NCBI RefSeq assembly: GCF_042186555.1
Contig: NC_133336.1
Coordinates: 36,216,838 to 36,280,837, forward strand
Direction: 5' to 3'
DNA from: Aquarana catesbeiana
Taxonomy: Eukaryota > Chordata > Amphibia > Anura > Ranidae
DNA: 64,000 nucleotides
A program made the translations under genes and the position numbers. Of the stretch, positions 10,625-21,045 are shown piece by piece. Below the pieces are notes generated by a model. The model was given only the letters and a program-made list of their open reading frames with translations, ran no database searches and was not told the origin of the DNA. Positions within the stretch are counted from its first letter, which is position 1, and each line of letters starts with the position of its first letter.

Positions 10625-10961
10625 TTTTTTTTTTTTAGAATCACTTTTTCTTTATTAAGACAAATTTCAACATGCAACATAGAAATACACATTGTACAAT
10701 ATATCTATATAAATCTTTTCATTAACATACACCACACTAATCCCCCCACCCTGAGAAAACACACCGGATCCTTGCTCATGTCCTCTTCAAAAGAGAGAAA
10801 AAAAAAGAAAAAGGAAAAAGCCCACCCACTTTCCTACCCATAACCGAAACTCAATTTGTGCAAAACATTATTTAAAGTATAATTAAGAAGGGGACTTTAC
10901 AGCGCCCTATTACATGTGTCAAACAACCAACAATACAAAAAATAAAGAAGTAATAAAATAA

Positions 10962-11013
<52 letters not shown>

Positions 11014-11450
11014 TAATTTCGAATTACTATTTTCATGTCCTATTATGTTTAGTGTTTTAATTCAATATGATCTCACTCTACTATTTCATTTTTTATACCT
11101 CTCCACCTTTCATTTCAATCTACCCTTCTTTATGTGATTCCATTACGTGTTGCCCATCCCGTGCCTAATTTACTAATATAACATATTCTCATCCTTTAAT
11201 GACATCAATCATCTCTCCACTGTGCCTCCCAGAGGAGGAAAAAAGAAACGGCACAAAAAACAACACAAAAAAAAAACAAAAAAAAAAATCTCCTCCCATT
11301 TTCTCCTCACCAGATGCATCTCATAGACTATCCGATCCATAACGCATCATTGCCCCCAAAAGGGTTTAATCCACCCCTATTTCTGAGGAGTAATCCGGCC
11401 ATCCTGCCCATGTATCTTTAAATTTATTCTGCTGGTCTTTAACCATATGT
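10625..11450 (-). mobile_element. 5'-truncated L1, 3' end only
   Basis: On the minus strand it ends with AATAAAG and a poly(A) tract (the T-run at 10624-10636). The 14-base flanks at 10611-10624 and 11451-11464 match except for one base (ACTTAAATTTGTTT against ACCTAAATTTGTTT), as expected of a target site duplication. The far end translates as KDTWAGWPDYSSE, matching the C-terminal TKTWQPWNIFKYSEE region of the intact L1 ORF2 in this window. Confidence 0.7.
10965..11011. repeat. (TA)n microsatellite
   Basis: About 22 uninterrupted TA units lie inside the truncated L1. Confidence 0.95.
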
Positions 11451-11579
11451 ACCTAAATTTGTTTAGTTAAATTCGTTTTCGGAACTCGTTTTGTTTATTC
11501 AAATTTGAATTTATTCAATTTTTTTCAATTCTAATTGAATTCCATTCAAAATCAAAAAATTTATTCTACTCAAAATTCT

Positions 11580-12390
11580 AATTTTGAAAGATGGTTATAT
11601 TCTTTCTCATTCCATTCTATTGTTTTTTCTATTCTGCTTTTTTATTTTCTATTCTGTTCTTTTCTAGTATATTCTATTCTTTTATATTCAAATTAATTCT
11701 ATTCAAAATTTGAATTTGTTCTATTCGAAATTCGAATTTCAGAAAATTGTTATATTCTTTCTATTTTATTCTATTCTTTTTTATTGTATTTTATGTTCTA
11801 TCCTATTCTTTTCTATTCTATTCCAATTTATTTATTTCAGTTACTTTTATAGCGCCGTCAATTTACGCAGCGCTTTACATATACATTCACATCAGTCCCT
11901 ACCCTCAAGGAGCTTACAATCTAAGGTCCCTAACTCACATTCATATATACTAGGGACAATTTAGACAGTATTCAATTAACCTACCAGCATGTCTTTGGAG
12001 TGTGGGAGGGAACCGGAGTACCCGGAGGAAAACCACGCAGGCACAGGGAGAACATACAAACTCCAGGCAGGCAGTGTCGTGGTTGGGATTCGAATCAGTG
12101 ACCCTTCTTACTGCTATTCGAAATTCTAATTTCAGAAAATTAATATATTCTGTTTTATTCTATTCTATTTTTTGTTCTATTCTATTCCTTTATTTTCTAT
12201 TCTATTTTGTTCTTTTTTACTCTATTATTTTATTTTCTATTCTGTCCCTTTTGTTTCTATTATATTTTTTTCTATTCTTTTAGTTTGTACTCTGTTCTGT
12301 TTTACTCTATATTCTATTCTTTTATTTTCTATTCTATTATTTTCTATTCTCTTCCTTTATTTTCTATTCTATTTTATTCTCTTTGGAAAT
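11580..12390. repeat. TTCTA/ATTCT-rich low-complexity tracts
   Basis: Irregular pentanucleotide-like arrays of TTCTA, ATTCT and TTTTA occupy 11590-11830 and 12140-12385, on either side of the block at 11830-12118. All apparent reading frames here are by-products of the repeat. Confidence 0.85.
11830..12118 (+). repeat. Dispersed vertebrate-type repeat (CAAGGAGCTTACAATCT family)
   Basis: It contains AAGGAGCTTACAATCTAAGG, then CATGTCTTTGGAGTGTGGGA and ACAGGGAGAACATACAAACT, a block I recognise as widely dispersed in fish and amphibian genomes. Near the right end GGGATTCGAATC resembles a tRNA/SINE box B. I cannot assign the class with confidence. Confidence 0.55.
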
Positions 12391-12623
12391 TTGAAAACTA
12401 TTCAAATTCAATTTGAAAACTATTCAAATTCAAATTTCATCTGAAATTTTCATTCGTTATTTCAGATACGTTTAAATTCGTTACTGTTGTAATTCGGAAA
12501 TTCAGATACATGCCAATTTCCGAATAACGAAAAACTCATCCGAATTTCAATTTCTGAATGAATCGAACCAACCGCAGATGTCTAGTTGTAAAGGCAGAAT
12601 TGTCACAAGCCAATAAACAGTGT

Positions 12624-13899
12624 TTAACCACTTCCCGCCCGCCCTATAGCGGATTGACGTCCGGGAAGTGGTTCTGTTATCCTGACTGGACGTCATATGA
12701 CGTCCAGCAGGATAACATGCCGCAGCACGCCCCCGGGGGCGCGCATCGCGGCGATCGGTGGAGCGGTGTGTCAGTCTGTCACACCGCTACACTGATCTTG
12801 GTAAAAAGCCTCCGGCGGAGGCTCTTTACCACGTGATCAGCCGTGTCCAATCACGGCTGATCACGCTGTCAATAGGAAGAGCCGTTGATCGGCTCTTCCT
12901 CACTCGCGTCTGACAGACGCGATTAGAGGAGAGCCGATCGGCGGCTCTCCTGGCAGGGGGGGTCTGTGCTGATTGTTTATCAGCGCAGCCCCCCCCTCAG
13001 ATCACCACACTGGACCACCAGGGATCGCCACTAGGACCACCAGGGAAGGGGCAACATGTTGATGGCCAGGTATGTACCCCATGGCCATCCACATGTGCCC
13101 AGTGTGCCCAGTCAGTGCCAATCAGTGCCCACAAATGGGCACTGATTGGCACAATTATGTTGCAGTGATGCCCAACAATGCCACCCTTAGGGGCATCACT
13201 GCAAACAACCAGTGCCGTCAGTGCCACCCATCAGTGTCCATTCATGCCACCTGTCAGTGCCCATCCGTGCCCATCAGTGCCCATCTATCAGTGCCCATCC
13301 ATGCCCATCTGTGTCAACTATCAGTGCCACCTATGAGTGCCCATCAATGCCACCTATGAGTGCCCATCAATGCCACCTATGAGTGCCCATCAGTGCCGCC
13401 TATAAGTGCCCATCTGTGCCACCTATGAGTGCCCATCAGTGCCGCCTATCAGTGCCCATCAGTGCCGCCTATCAGTGCCCATCATCAGTGCCCGTCAGTG
13501 CCACCTCATCAGTGCCACCTCATTGGTGCCACCTCATCGGTGCCCATCAGTGCCGCCGTATCAGTGCCAGTCAGTGCCCGTCAGTGCAGCCATATCAGTG
13601 CCCGTCATTGAAGAAGAAAACGTACTTATTTACAAAAAAATTTTAACAGAAACAAAGAAAAACTTGTTTTTTTTCCAAATTTTCGGTCTTTTTTTATTTG
13701 TTGCGCAAAAAATAAAAACCGCAGAGGTGATCAAATACCACCAAAAGAAAGCTCTATTTGTGGGAACAAAATGATAAAAAATTTGTTTGGGTACAGTGTA
13801 GCATGACCGCGCAATTGTCATTCAAATTGCGACAGCGCTGAAAGCTGAAAATTGGTCTGGGCGGGAAGGTGTCTAAGTGCCTGGTATTAAAGTGGTTAA
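12624..13899. mobile_element. TTAA-bounded nonautonomous element with internal minisatellite
   Basis: It begins TTAACCACTTCCCGCCC and ends AAGTGGTTAA, with a second CTTCCCGCCC motif inverted near 13860-13870. Several short hairpins occur (for example around 12690-12720 and 12800-12900). The interior carries a 0.5-kb tandem array. The right 250 bp (13640-13870) match the family blocks at 14400-14520, 16090-16200, 24540-24690 and 41660-41860. No gene is present. Confidence 0.8.
13095..13607 (+). repeat. Minisatellite, CAGTGCCCAT/CAGTGCCACC units
   Basis: About 500 bp of degenerate 11-12 bp units (CAGTGCCCATC, CAGTGCCGCCTAT), often organised as 23-24 bp dimers. Because all three frames stay open they give spurious proteins rich in CPSVPISAH. 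Confidence 0.9.
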
Positions 13900-13974
13900 A
13901 GTGGTATTAAAAGAGGATCTTGAAGCTGTATAAACAAAAATAAAAAATAGGAGCTACAAATACTGTAGCTGCTG

Positions 13975-14309
13975 ACTTTTTTTTTTCAAACATTTTTTAT
14001 TAAGAGCCAAAAAGATGCATACATTACAGACATTTCAAACAGTGGTGGAAAGTCCATGACAATAATTGGCAATTCACGTAACAAATATCATCAAAGTCAC
14101 GGAGTGTAACAAAAGAAACGGTACAGTATTTCAAATGATGTTTCAAGGTTGCATGTCAAACGAGGATAAATCTTATAGCACAACTGCATCCCTGCGTAAA
14201 AATGATTTCAAACCCACATTTTGTATCTTGTGAGGTTCAAGAAAGCCTGCGTGCGGAGACAAGAGAGGTAAAGAAAAAAGAGTAAAAAAAACAATGGGGG
14301 GGGAGGGTC
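13975..14309 (-). mobile_element. Poly(T)-headed retroelement 3' end
   Basis: A T-run at 13979-13988 followed by TTTTTTATTAAG reads, on the minus strand, as AATAAA just upstream of a poly(A) tail. It interrupts the GCTGCTGACTTTT motif seen also near 5650. No coding similarity is visible, so this could be an L1-type 3' untranslated region or a SINE. Confidence 0.4.
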
Positions 14310-15080
14310 TTAACCACTTCAGCCCCGGAAGATTTGGCTGCTGAATGACCAGGCCATTTTTTGCAATTTGGCACTGCGTCGCTTTAACTGACAATTGTGC
14401 GGTCCTGCAATGCTGTACCCAAACAAAATTGATGTACTTTTTTTCCCCACAAATAGAGCTTTCTTTTGGTGGTATTTGATCGCTTCTGCGGTTTTTATTT
14501 TTTGCGCTATAAACAAAAGAAGAGCGACGATTTTGAAAAAAAATACAATATCTTTTTCCTCAGTTTAGGCCGATATGTATCCTTCTACATATTTTTGTTA
14601 AAAAAAATCCCAATAAGCGTATATTGATTGGTTAGCGCAAAAGTTATAGCGTCTACAAAATAGGGGATAGATTTATGGCATTCTTCTTCTTATTTTTTTC
14701 TTTTACTAGTAATGATGGTGATCTGCGATTTTTATCAGGACTGCAATATTGCGGCTGACAGATCAGACACTTTTGACACATTTTTGCGACCATTGACAAT
14801 TATACAGTGATCAGTGCTATAAAAATGCATTGATTACTGTATAAATGTCACTGGCAGGGAAGGGGTTAACACTAGGGGGGCGATCAAGGGGTTAACTGTG
14901 TTCCCTAGGTGTGTTCTAACTGTAGGGGGGATGGGACTGACTAGGGGAAGAGAGGGATCGGTGTTCATACTTAATCTGTTTCCTCTCCCCTGACAGAACT
15001 GGGATGTGTGTGTTTACATACACAGGTCCCGGTTCTCACTCTGTCACAAGCTCTGTAACTGTGGCAGCTTGCTCTGTTCC
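14310..15080. mobile_element. TTAA-type element, right end missing
   Basis: It starts TTAACCACTTCAGCCCCGGA. The interior is colinear with the complete copy at 15973-16950 (shared CGCTTTAACTGACAATTG, then GCGTATATTGATTGG, then GGGGTTAACACTA). After about 15080 the sequence departs and no complementary end is present. Confidence 0.7.
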
Positions 15081-15228
15081 CGACTGGCCACCTCAGTTAT
15101 ACAGCGGCAGAATGGCTTCCCTGAGCAAGCCGTCGTAGCTGTATGTTGGACCTTTAAAATGCTGTAGAAGGAGCCCGATGCTCTTACAGTGTCTTAAAGG
15201 GCCGACGTACAGCTACGATGGCTGTATA

Positions 15229-15376
15229 ATCCCTGCATTCTGAGCGTAACACACACTCCTGATCCCTGCATTCTGAGCGCAACGCACTCCTGATCCCTGC
15301 ATTCTGAGCGTAACCCACTCCCGATCCCTGCATTCTGAGCATAATGCACTCCTGATCCCTGCATTCTGAGCGTAGA
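15229..15376. repeat. Tandem repeat, about 31-bp unit, 4-5 copies
   Basis: The motif CCCTGCATTCTGAGCG recurs at about 15231, 15265, 15296, 15328 and 15357, separated by TAACACACTCCTGAT variants. Confidence 0.9.
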
Positions 15377-15399
15377 TCTCCATCTCTCTAAGGTTGCCT

Positions 15400-15856
15400 A
15401 CCCCTGCTTTAAAGCAGGTTATACAGCACAGTGCTTGTGTCCCCATATCACCTAAAATACCTGGCTAATCCTGCCTGATTCTGCCCTCCCCCCTGTAAAC
15501 TGACCACGGTTTATCATGGCTGCTAAGCCCTGACACCGTGGTCAGTTTACATGCCTCCGCCATACACTCTCTCCTCTGTCCTCCTCTGTCCTCTCTCCCC
15601 TCCCTGCCTGTCAGCTCGTATCTGCTCCACAATCCTCCCGTCCTGCTGCTAAAATAACAGTGTCATGTCCCTACAATCCACTCTGTCAGAGAACACGTGG
15701 GAGGTAACATGTGGGAGGAGAGAGGCGAGAGACGCTCTGATATAAGGTAGAAATCTGCTTTTTTTTTTTTAAAAAAAAGGACCTACAGTGGGGCACATGT
15801 TATCTAACAGAGTGGATTGTAGGGACATGACAAGTGGCTTTACAACCACTTTAAGC
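15400..15856. mobile_element. Probable TTAA-type element
   Basis: Two nested inverted repeats lie here: TAAACTGACCACGG near 15496 against its complement near 15534, and GTCATGTCCCTACAATCCAC near 15663 against its complement near 15815. The right end ACAACCACTTTAAG resembles other TTAAAG-type ends; a matching left end is unclear. Confidence 0.4.
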
Positions 15857-15972
15857 TGCGTAGGGCTTTTTTCACTGTCAGGGCGATAACGATGTGGAAC
15901 TCTCTTCCAAAATCGCTGGTGTCAGCCGGGAGTATGGATATTTAAAAAAAAAAAAACTGTAGGGCTTACATA

Positions 15973-16950
15973 TTAACCGCTTCAACCCCGGAAGATTTTA
16001 CCACCTTCCTGACCAGGGCACTCTTTGCGATTCGGCACTACGTCGCTTTAACTGACAATTGCGCAGTCGTGCGACGTGGTACCCAAACAAAATTGACGTC
16101 CTTTTTTTCCTACAAATAAAGCTTTCTTTTGGTGGTATTTGATCACCTCTGCATTTTTTATTTTTTGCGCTATAAACAAAAAAAGAGCGACAATTTTGAA
16201 AAAAAAAAAACACAATATTTTGTACTTTTTGTTATAATAAATATCCCCATTTTTTTTAAAAAAAGCTAATTTTTTCTCAGTTTAGGCCGATATGTATTCT
16301 TTATATTTTTGGTAATAAAAATCGCAATAAGCGTATATTTATTGGTTTGCGCAAAAGTTATAGCGTCTACAAAATAGGCGATAGATTTATAGCATTTTTA
16401 TTTATTTATTTTTTCTAGTAATGGCTTGATTGGCACGATTTTTATCGTGACTGTGACATTATGGCGGACACATCGGGCAATTTTGACACATTTTTGGGAC
16501 CATTGGCATTAATACAGCGATTAAAAATGCTATAAAATGCATTGAATACTGTAAAAATGTCACTGGCAGTGAAGGGGTTAACACTAAGGGCCGATCAAGG
16601 GGTTAATTGTGTTCCCTAGTACGTGTTCTAACTGAAGGGAGGAGGGACTGACTAGGGGAGATGACAGATCGCTGTTCACACTTTGTATGAACAGATGATC
16701 TGTCACTTCTCCCCTCAGAGAACCGGGATCTCTGTGTTTAGACACAGAGATCCCGATTCTCACCGTGTTATGAGCGATCGCGGAGCCCGGCGGTCATTAA
16801 GACCGCCGGGCACTTGCATCGGCTCCGCGGGTGAGCTGCAGGCGCGCCCCTAGCGGCCACCAGAGGGAGTGACGTAACATAACAGCGTTTTGCCTGCCCC
16901 TTGCCATTCTGCCACAGTACAACTGTGGCGGCTGGTCGGGAAGCGGTTAA
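15973..16950. mobile_element. Complete TTAA element (TTAACCGCTTC ends)
   Basis: The termini TTAACCGCTTC and GAAGCGGTTAA are perfectly complementary. The 978-bp interior has no gene and includes short hairpins, such as CTGTGTTTAGACACAG near 16731. It is inserted in the CR1 tail and is the best-preserved representative of its family in the window. Confidence 0.85.
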
Positions 16951-17014
16951 AGAACACAACATACAGGGATATGGGAAATAATTATAGACATTGACCTACA
17001 CAGGTTGAACTGGA

Positions 17015-17528
17015 TTAAAGGGATTGTAAAGGTAATTTTTTTTTTTCTTAAAAATAACAAACATGTTATACTTACCTTCACTGTGCAGCTCGTTCTGCAC
17101 AGAGTGGCCCCGAACCTGGTCTTCTGGGGTCCCTCGGCGGCTGTTTCAGCTCCTCCCCGCAAGCATTAACCACCTTAATTCAAGCTCCCTCGCATGGTGG
17201 TTAGTGCTTGCGGGCGCGCTCCCGTGATACAGCCGGCAGCTATAGCCGCTCACTGTATCACTCGGCCCCGCCCCCCAGCGCGCCGCGTCATTGGATGTGA
17301 TTGACAGCAGCGCGAGCCAATGGCTGCGCTGCTTCCAATCCATCCACTGTAGCCAATCAGCGGCCAGGGTGAGCGGAGGAATAGATGTCGGGAACGCGAA
17401 GCTGACTTTCGAGGCGTCAGGTAAGTAAAACAGGGGGGCCGGGGGCGGCGGTATTGTCAGAGGTTTTTTCACCTTAATGCATAGAATGCATTAAGGTGAA
17501 AAAATTTTTACCTTTACAACCCCTTTAA
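17015..17528. mobile_element. TTAA MITE (TTAAAGGGATTGTAAAGG ends)
   Basis: The left end TTAAAGGGATTGTAAAGG pairs with the right end CCTTTACAACCCCTTTAA. The GC-rich centre has no ORF of note. It inserted into the CR1 tail. Confidence 0.85.
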
Positions 17529-17684
17529 CTATTGTCTTTATTCAACCTTACCAACTATGTAACTATGTACTTTTCCTTGGAAGCTTAGTCGGTTACAGGC
17601 AGTTGAAATATAACCTAATATAAACAGATTTAGGTATTGTTCACACTTGCGGTTAAATTGGGAGTAGTGTACTTGGTTGAGCTA

Positions 17685-18183
17685 CAGTGGAACCTCGGAT
17701 TGCGAGTAACGTGTTTAATGAGCGTTTCGCAATATGAGCACTGTATTTTGAAAAATCCTAACTCGGTTTGCGAGTGTTGTCTCGCAAAACGAGCAGCATT
17801 CAGGCCGAATCGGTTTGCAGTTCCGCGTTTGGCCTGAGGTGGGGGGGGCACCGGAGCCGAGTGGAGTCGAAGTGCGCCGATCATAGCCATTCGGAGCGGT
17901 TCGGAAATGCTTGGAAAGACTCGGAAATACCATGTTCCCAAGCCTTTCCGAAGTTTGTTGAGGTCAGCAGAGCTATCCTCGGGCCTTTCCGGCTGTTTAC
18001 GAGGCTCTCCGGCGCCCCCCTGCCTCTGGCCGCATGCGGTATTGCATGCTATTGAAGTCAATGCGGAACTATTTATTTTCGTTTCCATTGACTTCAATGG
18101 GGAAACTCGCTTTGATATGCGAGTACTTTGGATTACGAGCATACTCCTAGAATGGACTATGTTCGTAATCCGAGGTTCCACTG
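17685..18183. mobile_element. pogo/Tigger-like MITE (CAGTGGAACCTCGGATT ends)
   Basis: Perfect-looking terminal repeats CAGTGGAACCTCGGATT and AATCCGAGGTTCCACTG are flanked by TA on both sides. Subterminal TGCGAGTA-type motifs recur several times. TA target duplication and CAGTG-type ends are usual for the Tc1/mariner-pogo group. There is no transposase. Confidence 0.8.
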
Positions 18184-19461
18184 TACTTTTTAACCCTGTA
18201 AAGGTACCGGCCAGGGGTGTGGCCATAATGCTTTGCTTTGAAGCTGTGGCAGGAATTAAACCCCCTGCCCCAATTGGCCAGCATTGCCGCCTACCATTCA
18301 AGTGAATGGGGCCATGGAACAACAGCTCCGCAATCACAGCACTGCCCGGGTTGTGGCGCAGAGGTGCGGCATTTAGAGGTTAAAACAGGCAGTGAGGAGG
18401 TGGCGTCTCGGTATGTGTCGTCTGGTCGTTTTTTTTATATGTGCTAATAGTTTATTATTTCACTTGGATAATCAGCAGAGTGTAACCTCTTGGAAATGCT
18501 GCCAGTGAGTTATCTAACGCACTTACTGACAATCCGGCTTTGTGTTTGTCACAAGTCATATCTGGTAAGGAGAGTGATTTCAAAAAACCTGAAGCCATTT
18601 AATTTGAAGAGAAAAGTTTTTACTGCCTCCTGGATTGTACATGAATGGATTTCCCATAATGCATGGGAAGAGTGGAAAGTCTTCGTTTTTTTTTTTTTAA
18701 GCACGATGTCCATATATTAACTGGAAATCTAAATTTAATCTCTGAGGCTTTTAAAATCCATTAATAGACTTGAGGAGAGAAGAACTTTCTGCATGTTGAA
18801 TATATTTTGGACAGGCACCAAAATTTCAGTCTGGACACAGTTAACAGAAACATTAAATCCTGCTTAAAGTCAGAGGATCTGTTTAAAGAACGATCATGAA
18901 GTCTTCTCTGTGGACGAAAGTAAAAGCGAAAATCAAAACTTTAACTATATGTTTCATAATCTCTTTCCTCCATTTTTTTTTTCAAAAGGACTATAAAGTG
19001 AGAACCTCCTAAATGTTCTATATGGATAACCTATGTATGCAATCAAACTCCTCCTGATGGCTCTAATCTGGCTGAAGCACCCACCTAGTCCTGCTGCCAG
19101 TCACTGCCTGACTCCCAGAAGCAGAGATAAAGAAGGCATATCACGGTGTATGATCCTACATATGGAAAAAAAAAATAACTATTGCACAAGATTGAGTAAA
19201 ATTGTATAATTTGGAAAAATTGGCCTTAATGTATAAAATAAAGTCCTGGTGATTAGTATAAGACCAGCCAGAGTCACTGGATGATGGTTGCAGTCTTCAG
19301 TGAACTCTAATGCACATATAGTAAACAAAAGTAAGAGGGTGCCACCTTCTAAGTGCAGACATTTATTAATAAATATAAACCATAAAAAACATATTTTCAC
19401 TCACTGCATTAGGTCAATAATAGACATGTCAATAATAAACCTCTGTGCAGGAGTGCATAAA
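18184..19461. other. Intronic sequence, little recognised
   Basis: The first 250 bp (GC-rich, to about 18440) look like the remainder of a repeat that the pogo-like MITE entered. After that I see AT-rich single-copy-looking sequence without an ORF, repeat end or RNA gene. Confidence 0.4.
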
Positions 19462-19542
19462 CACTATATTGACAAAAGTATTGGGACGCCTGCCTTTACA
19501 CGCACATGAACTTGAATGGAATCCCATATGAGTCCGTAGGGT

Positions 19543-19785
19543 TCAATATTGAGTTGGCCCACCCTTTGCAGCTAGAACAGCTTCAACTCTTCTGGGAAGG
19601 CTGTCCACAAGGTTTAGGAGTGTGTCTATGGGACTGTTTGACCATTCTTCCAGAAGCGCATTTGTGAGGTCAGGGACTGATGTTGGACAAGAAGGCCTGG
19701 CTCGCAGTCTCTGCTCCAATTCATCCCAAAGGTGTTCTATCGGGTTGATGTGCAGGCCAGTCAACTTTCTCCACCCCAAACTCAC
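19543..19785 (-). pseudogene. Tc1 transposase C-terminal fragment (left arm)
   Basis: The peptide contains INPIEHLWDELEQRLRA and ends [13 protein letters not shown], the C-terminal end of a Tc1 transposase. The catalytic aspartates upstream are missing. It is the mirror of the fragment at 20235-20522. Confidence 0.8.
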
Positions 19786-20234
19786 TTATCCATGTCCTTA
19801 TGGACCTTGCTTTGTGCACTGGTCCAAATCATTTGGTGGAGGGGGATTAGGATGTGGGGTTGTTTTTCAGGCGTTGGGCTTGGCTCCTTAGTTCCAGTGA
19901 AGGGAACTCTTAAGGCGTCAGCATACCAAGACATTTTGGACAATTTCATGCTCCTAATTTTGTGGGAACAGTTTGGGGATGGTCCCTTCTTGTTCCAATG
20001 AGACTGTGCACTAGTGCACAAAGCAAGGTCCATAAAGTAAAGTGCGCAGTCATGTTGGAACAGGAAGGAGCCATCCCCAAACTGTTCCCACAAAGTTGGG
20101 AGCATGAAATTGTCCAAAATGTCTTAGTATGCTGACACCTTAGGAGTTCCCTTCACTGGAACTAAGGGCCAAGCCCAACCCCTGAAAAAAAAAACCACAC
20201 CATAATCCCCCACCCCACCAAATGATTTGGACCA

Positions 20235-20522
20235 GTGCACAAAGCATGGTCCATAAAGACACGGATGAGCGAGTTTGGGGTGGAGGAACTTGACTGGCCT
20301 GCACAGAGTCCTGACCTCAACCCCATAGAAGACTTTTGGGATGAATTAGAGCAGAAACTGCGAGCCAGTCCTTCTCGTCAAACATCAGTGCCTGACCTCA
20401 CAAATGTGCTTCTGGAAGAATGGTCAAACATTCCCATAGACACACTCCTAAACCTTGTGGACAGCCTTCCCAGAAGAGTTGAAGCTGTTATAGCTGCAAA
20501 GGGAGGGCCAACTCAATATTGA
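20235..20522 (+). pseudogene. Tc1 transposase C-terminal fragment (right arm)
   Basis: It carries [20 protein letters not shown], including the third acidic residue of the DDE triad, and ends AAKGGPTQY. Upstream sequence runs into the inverted copy, so no start or N-terminal DNA-binding domain exists. Confidence 0.85.
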
Positions 20523-20689
20523 ACCCTACAGACTCATATGGGATGCCATTAAAGTTCATGTGTGTGTAAAGGCAGGCGTCCCATTTTGACAATATAGCGT
20601 ATGTTTTTATGGTTTATATTCAGAACTTTTTTTTGAGTGGGAACGCAATTCCAGCACCTCCAACACTGAATTCATGTAATGGCAAGGGG

Positions 20690-21045
20690 TGCTGGAGGGT
20701 CTATTGATGCTGGCTACTGGGGGATATAGGGATCTATTGTTGCTGGGGGGGAAATATATTGTTTCTGATAGGGGTCTGTTGTTGCTGGGGAAGTTTATTG
20801 TTGCTGCTGGGATATCTATTGTTGCTTGGGCGTCATTTGTTGCTGGGAAAGATCTACTGTTGAGGGAGGGGGTCTAGTGTTGCTGGCTGCTGGGCAATCT
20901 ATTGATACTGGCTGCTGCAAGATCTATTGTTGCTGGTTGGGGTCTATTGTTGCTAGGGGGCATTTGTTACTGGGTGTTACAGGGTGTCTATTGTTACTGG
21001 GGGGGGGTCTATTGGTTGCTGGCTGAAGGGTATCTATTTTAGAGC
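20690..21045 (+). repeat. Degenerate minisatellite, GTCTATTGTTGCTGG units
   Basis: Irregular 20-40 bp units built on TCTATTGTTGCTGGG recur about 12 times with variable G-runs. Confidence 0.85.

Larger units (their letters stand above)
10566..12591. mobile_element. Inverted-repeat element with AGACATGTGC ends, expanded by insertions
   Basis: The left end is AGACATGTGCA near 10567 and the right end the near-complement GCAGATGTCT near 12582-12591, both followed inward by ATTCG/CGAAT-rich sequence. Between them lie a truncated L1, long TTCTA-rich tracts and a dispersed repeat, so most of the present length is acquired. No transposase is seen and the superfamily is unknown. Confidence 0.5.
15857..17570 (+). 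mobile_element. CR1 3' end fragment split by two TTAA elements
   Basis: 15857-15950 translates as the CR1 C-terminal motif RAITMWNSLP followed by VSAGS, present also in the CR1 at 44.6-49 kb (RAARMWNSLPQAVVSAGS). 16951-17014 and 17529-17570 continue the CR1 3' region up to the typical ending CAACTATGTAACTATGTA. The gaps are exactly the elements 15973-16950 and 17015-17528. It is a 5'-truncated dead copy. Confidence 0.75.
19462..20599. mobile_element. Tc1-like palindromic nonautonomous transposon
   Basis: Ends carry ATTGACAAAAGTATTGGGAC and its complement near 20570-20599, followed by TA on the right. The interior is two opposed copies of a Tc1 transposase 3' region meeting near 20020. The 5' half of the transposase gene is absent. 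Confidence 0.85.

Noticed and set aside
12085..12110. tRNA gene
   Set aside because: Only a box-B-like GATTCGAATC is present; no cloverleaf can be formed with upstream sequence.
11710..12444. Phenylalanine/tyrosine/leucine-rich membrane-like ORFs
   Set aside because: They are by-products of TTCTA-rich tracts.
13095..13607. CRISPR-like array
   Set aside because: Units are short and contiguous with no unique spacers; the genome is eukaryotic.
13072..13646. Proteins rich in CPSVPISAH repeats
   Set aside because: The minisatellite stays open in several frames at once; there is no start context or known protein.
17630..18337. 235-codon minus-strand ORF
   Set aside because: It runs through a pogo-like MITE and its flanks, including the terminal repeats, so it is a chance frame.
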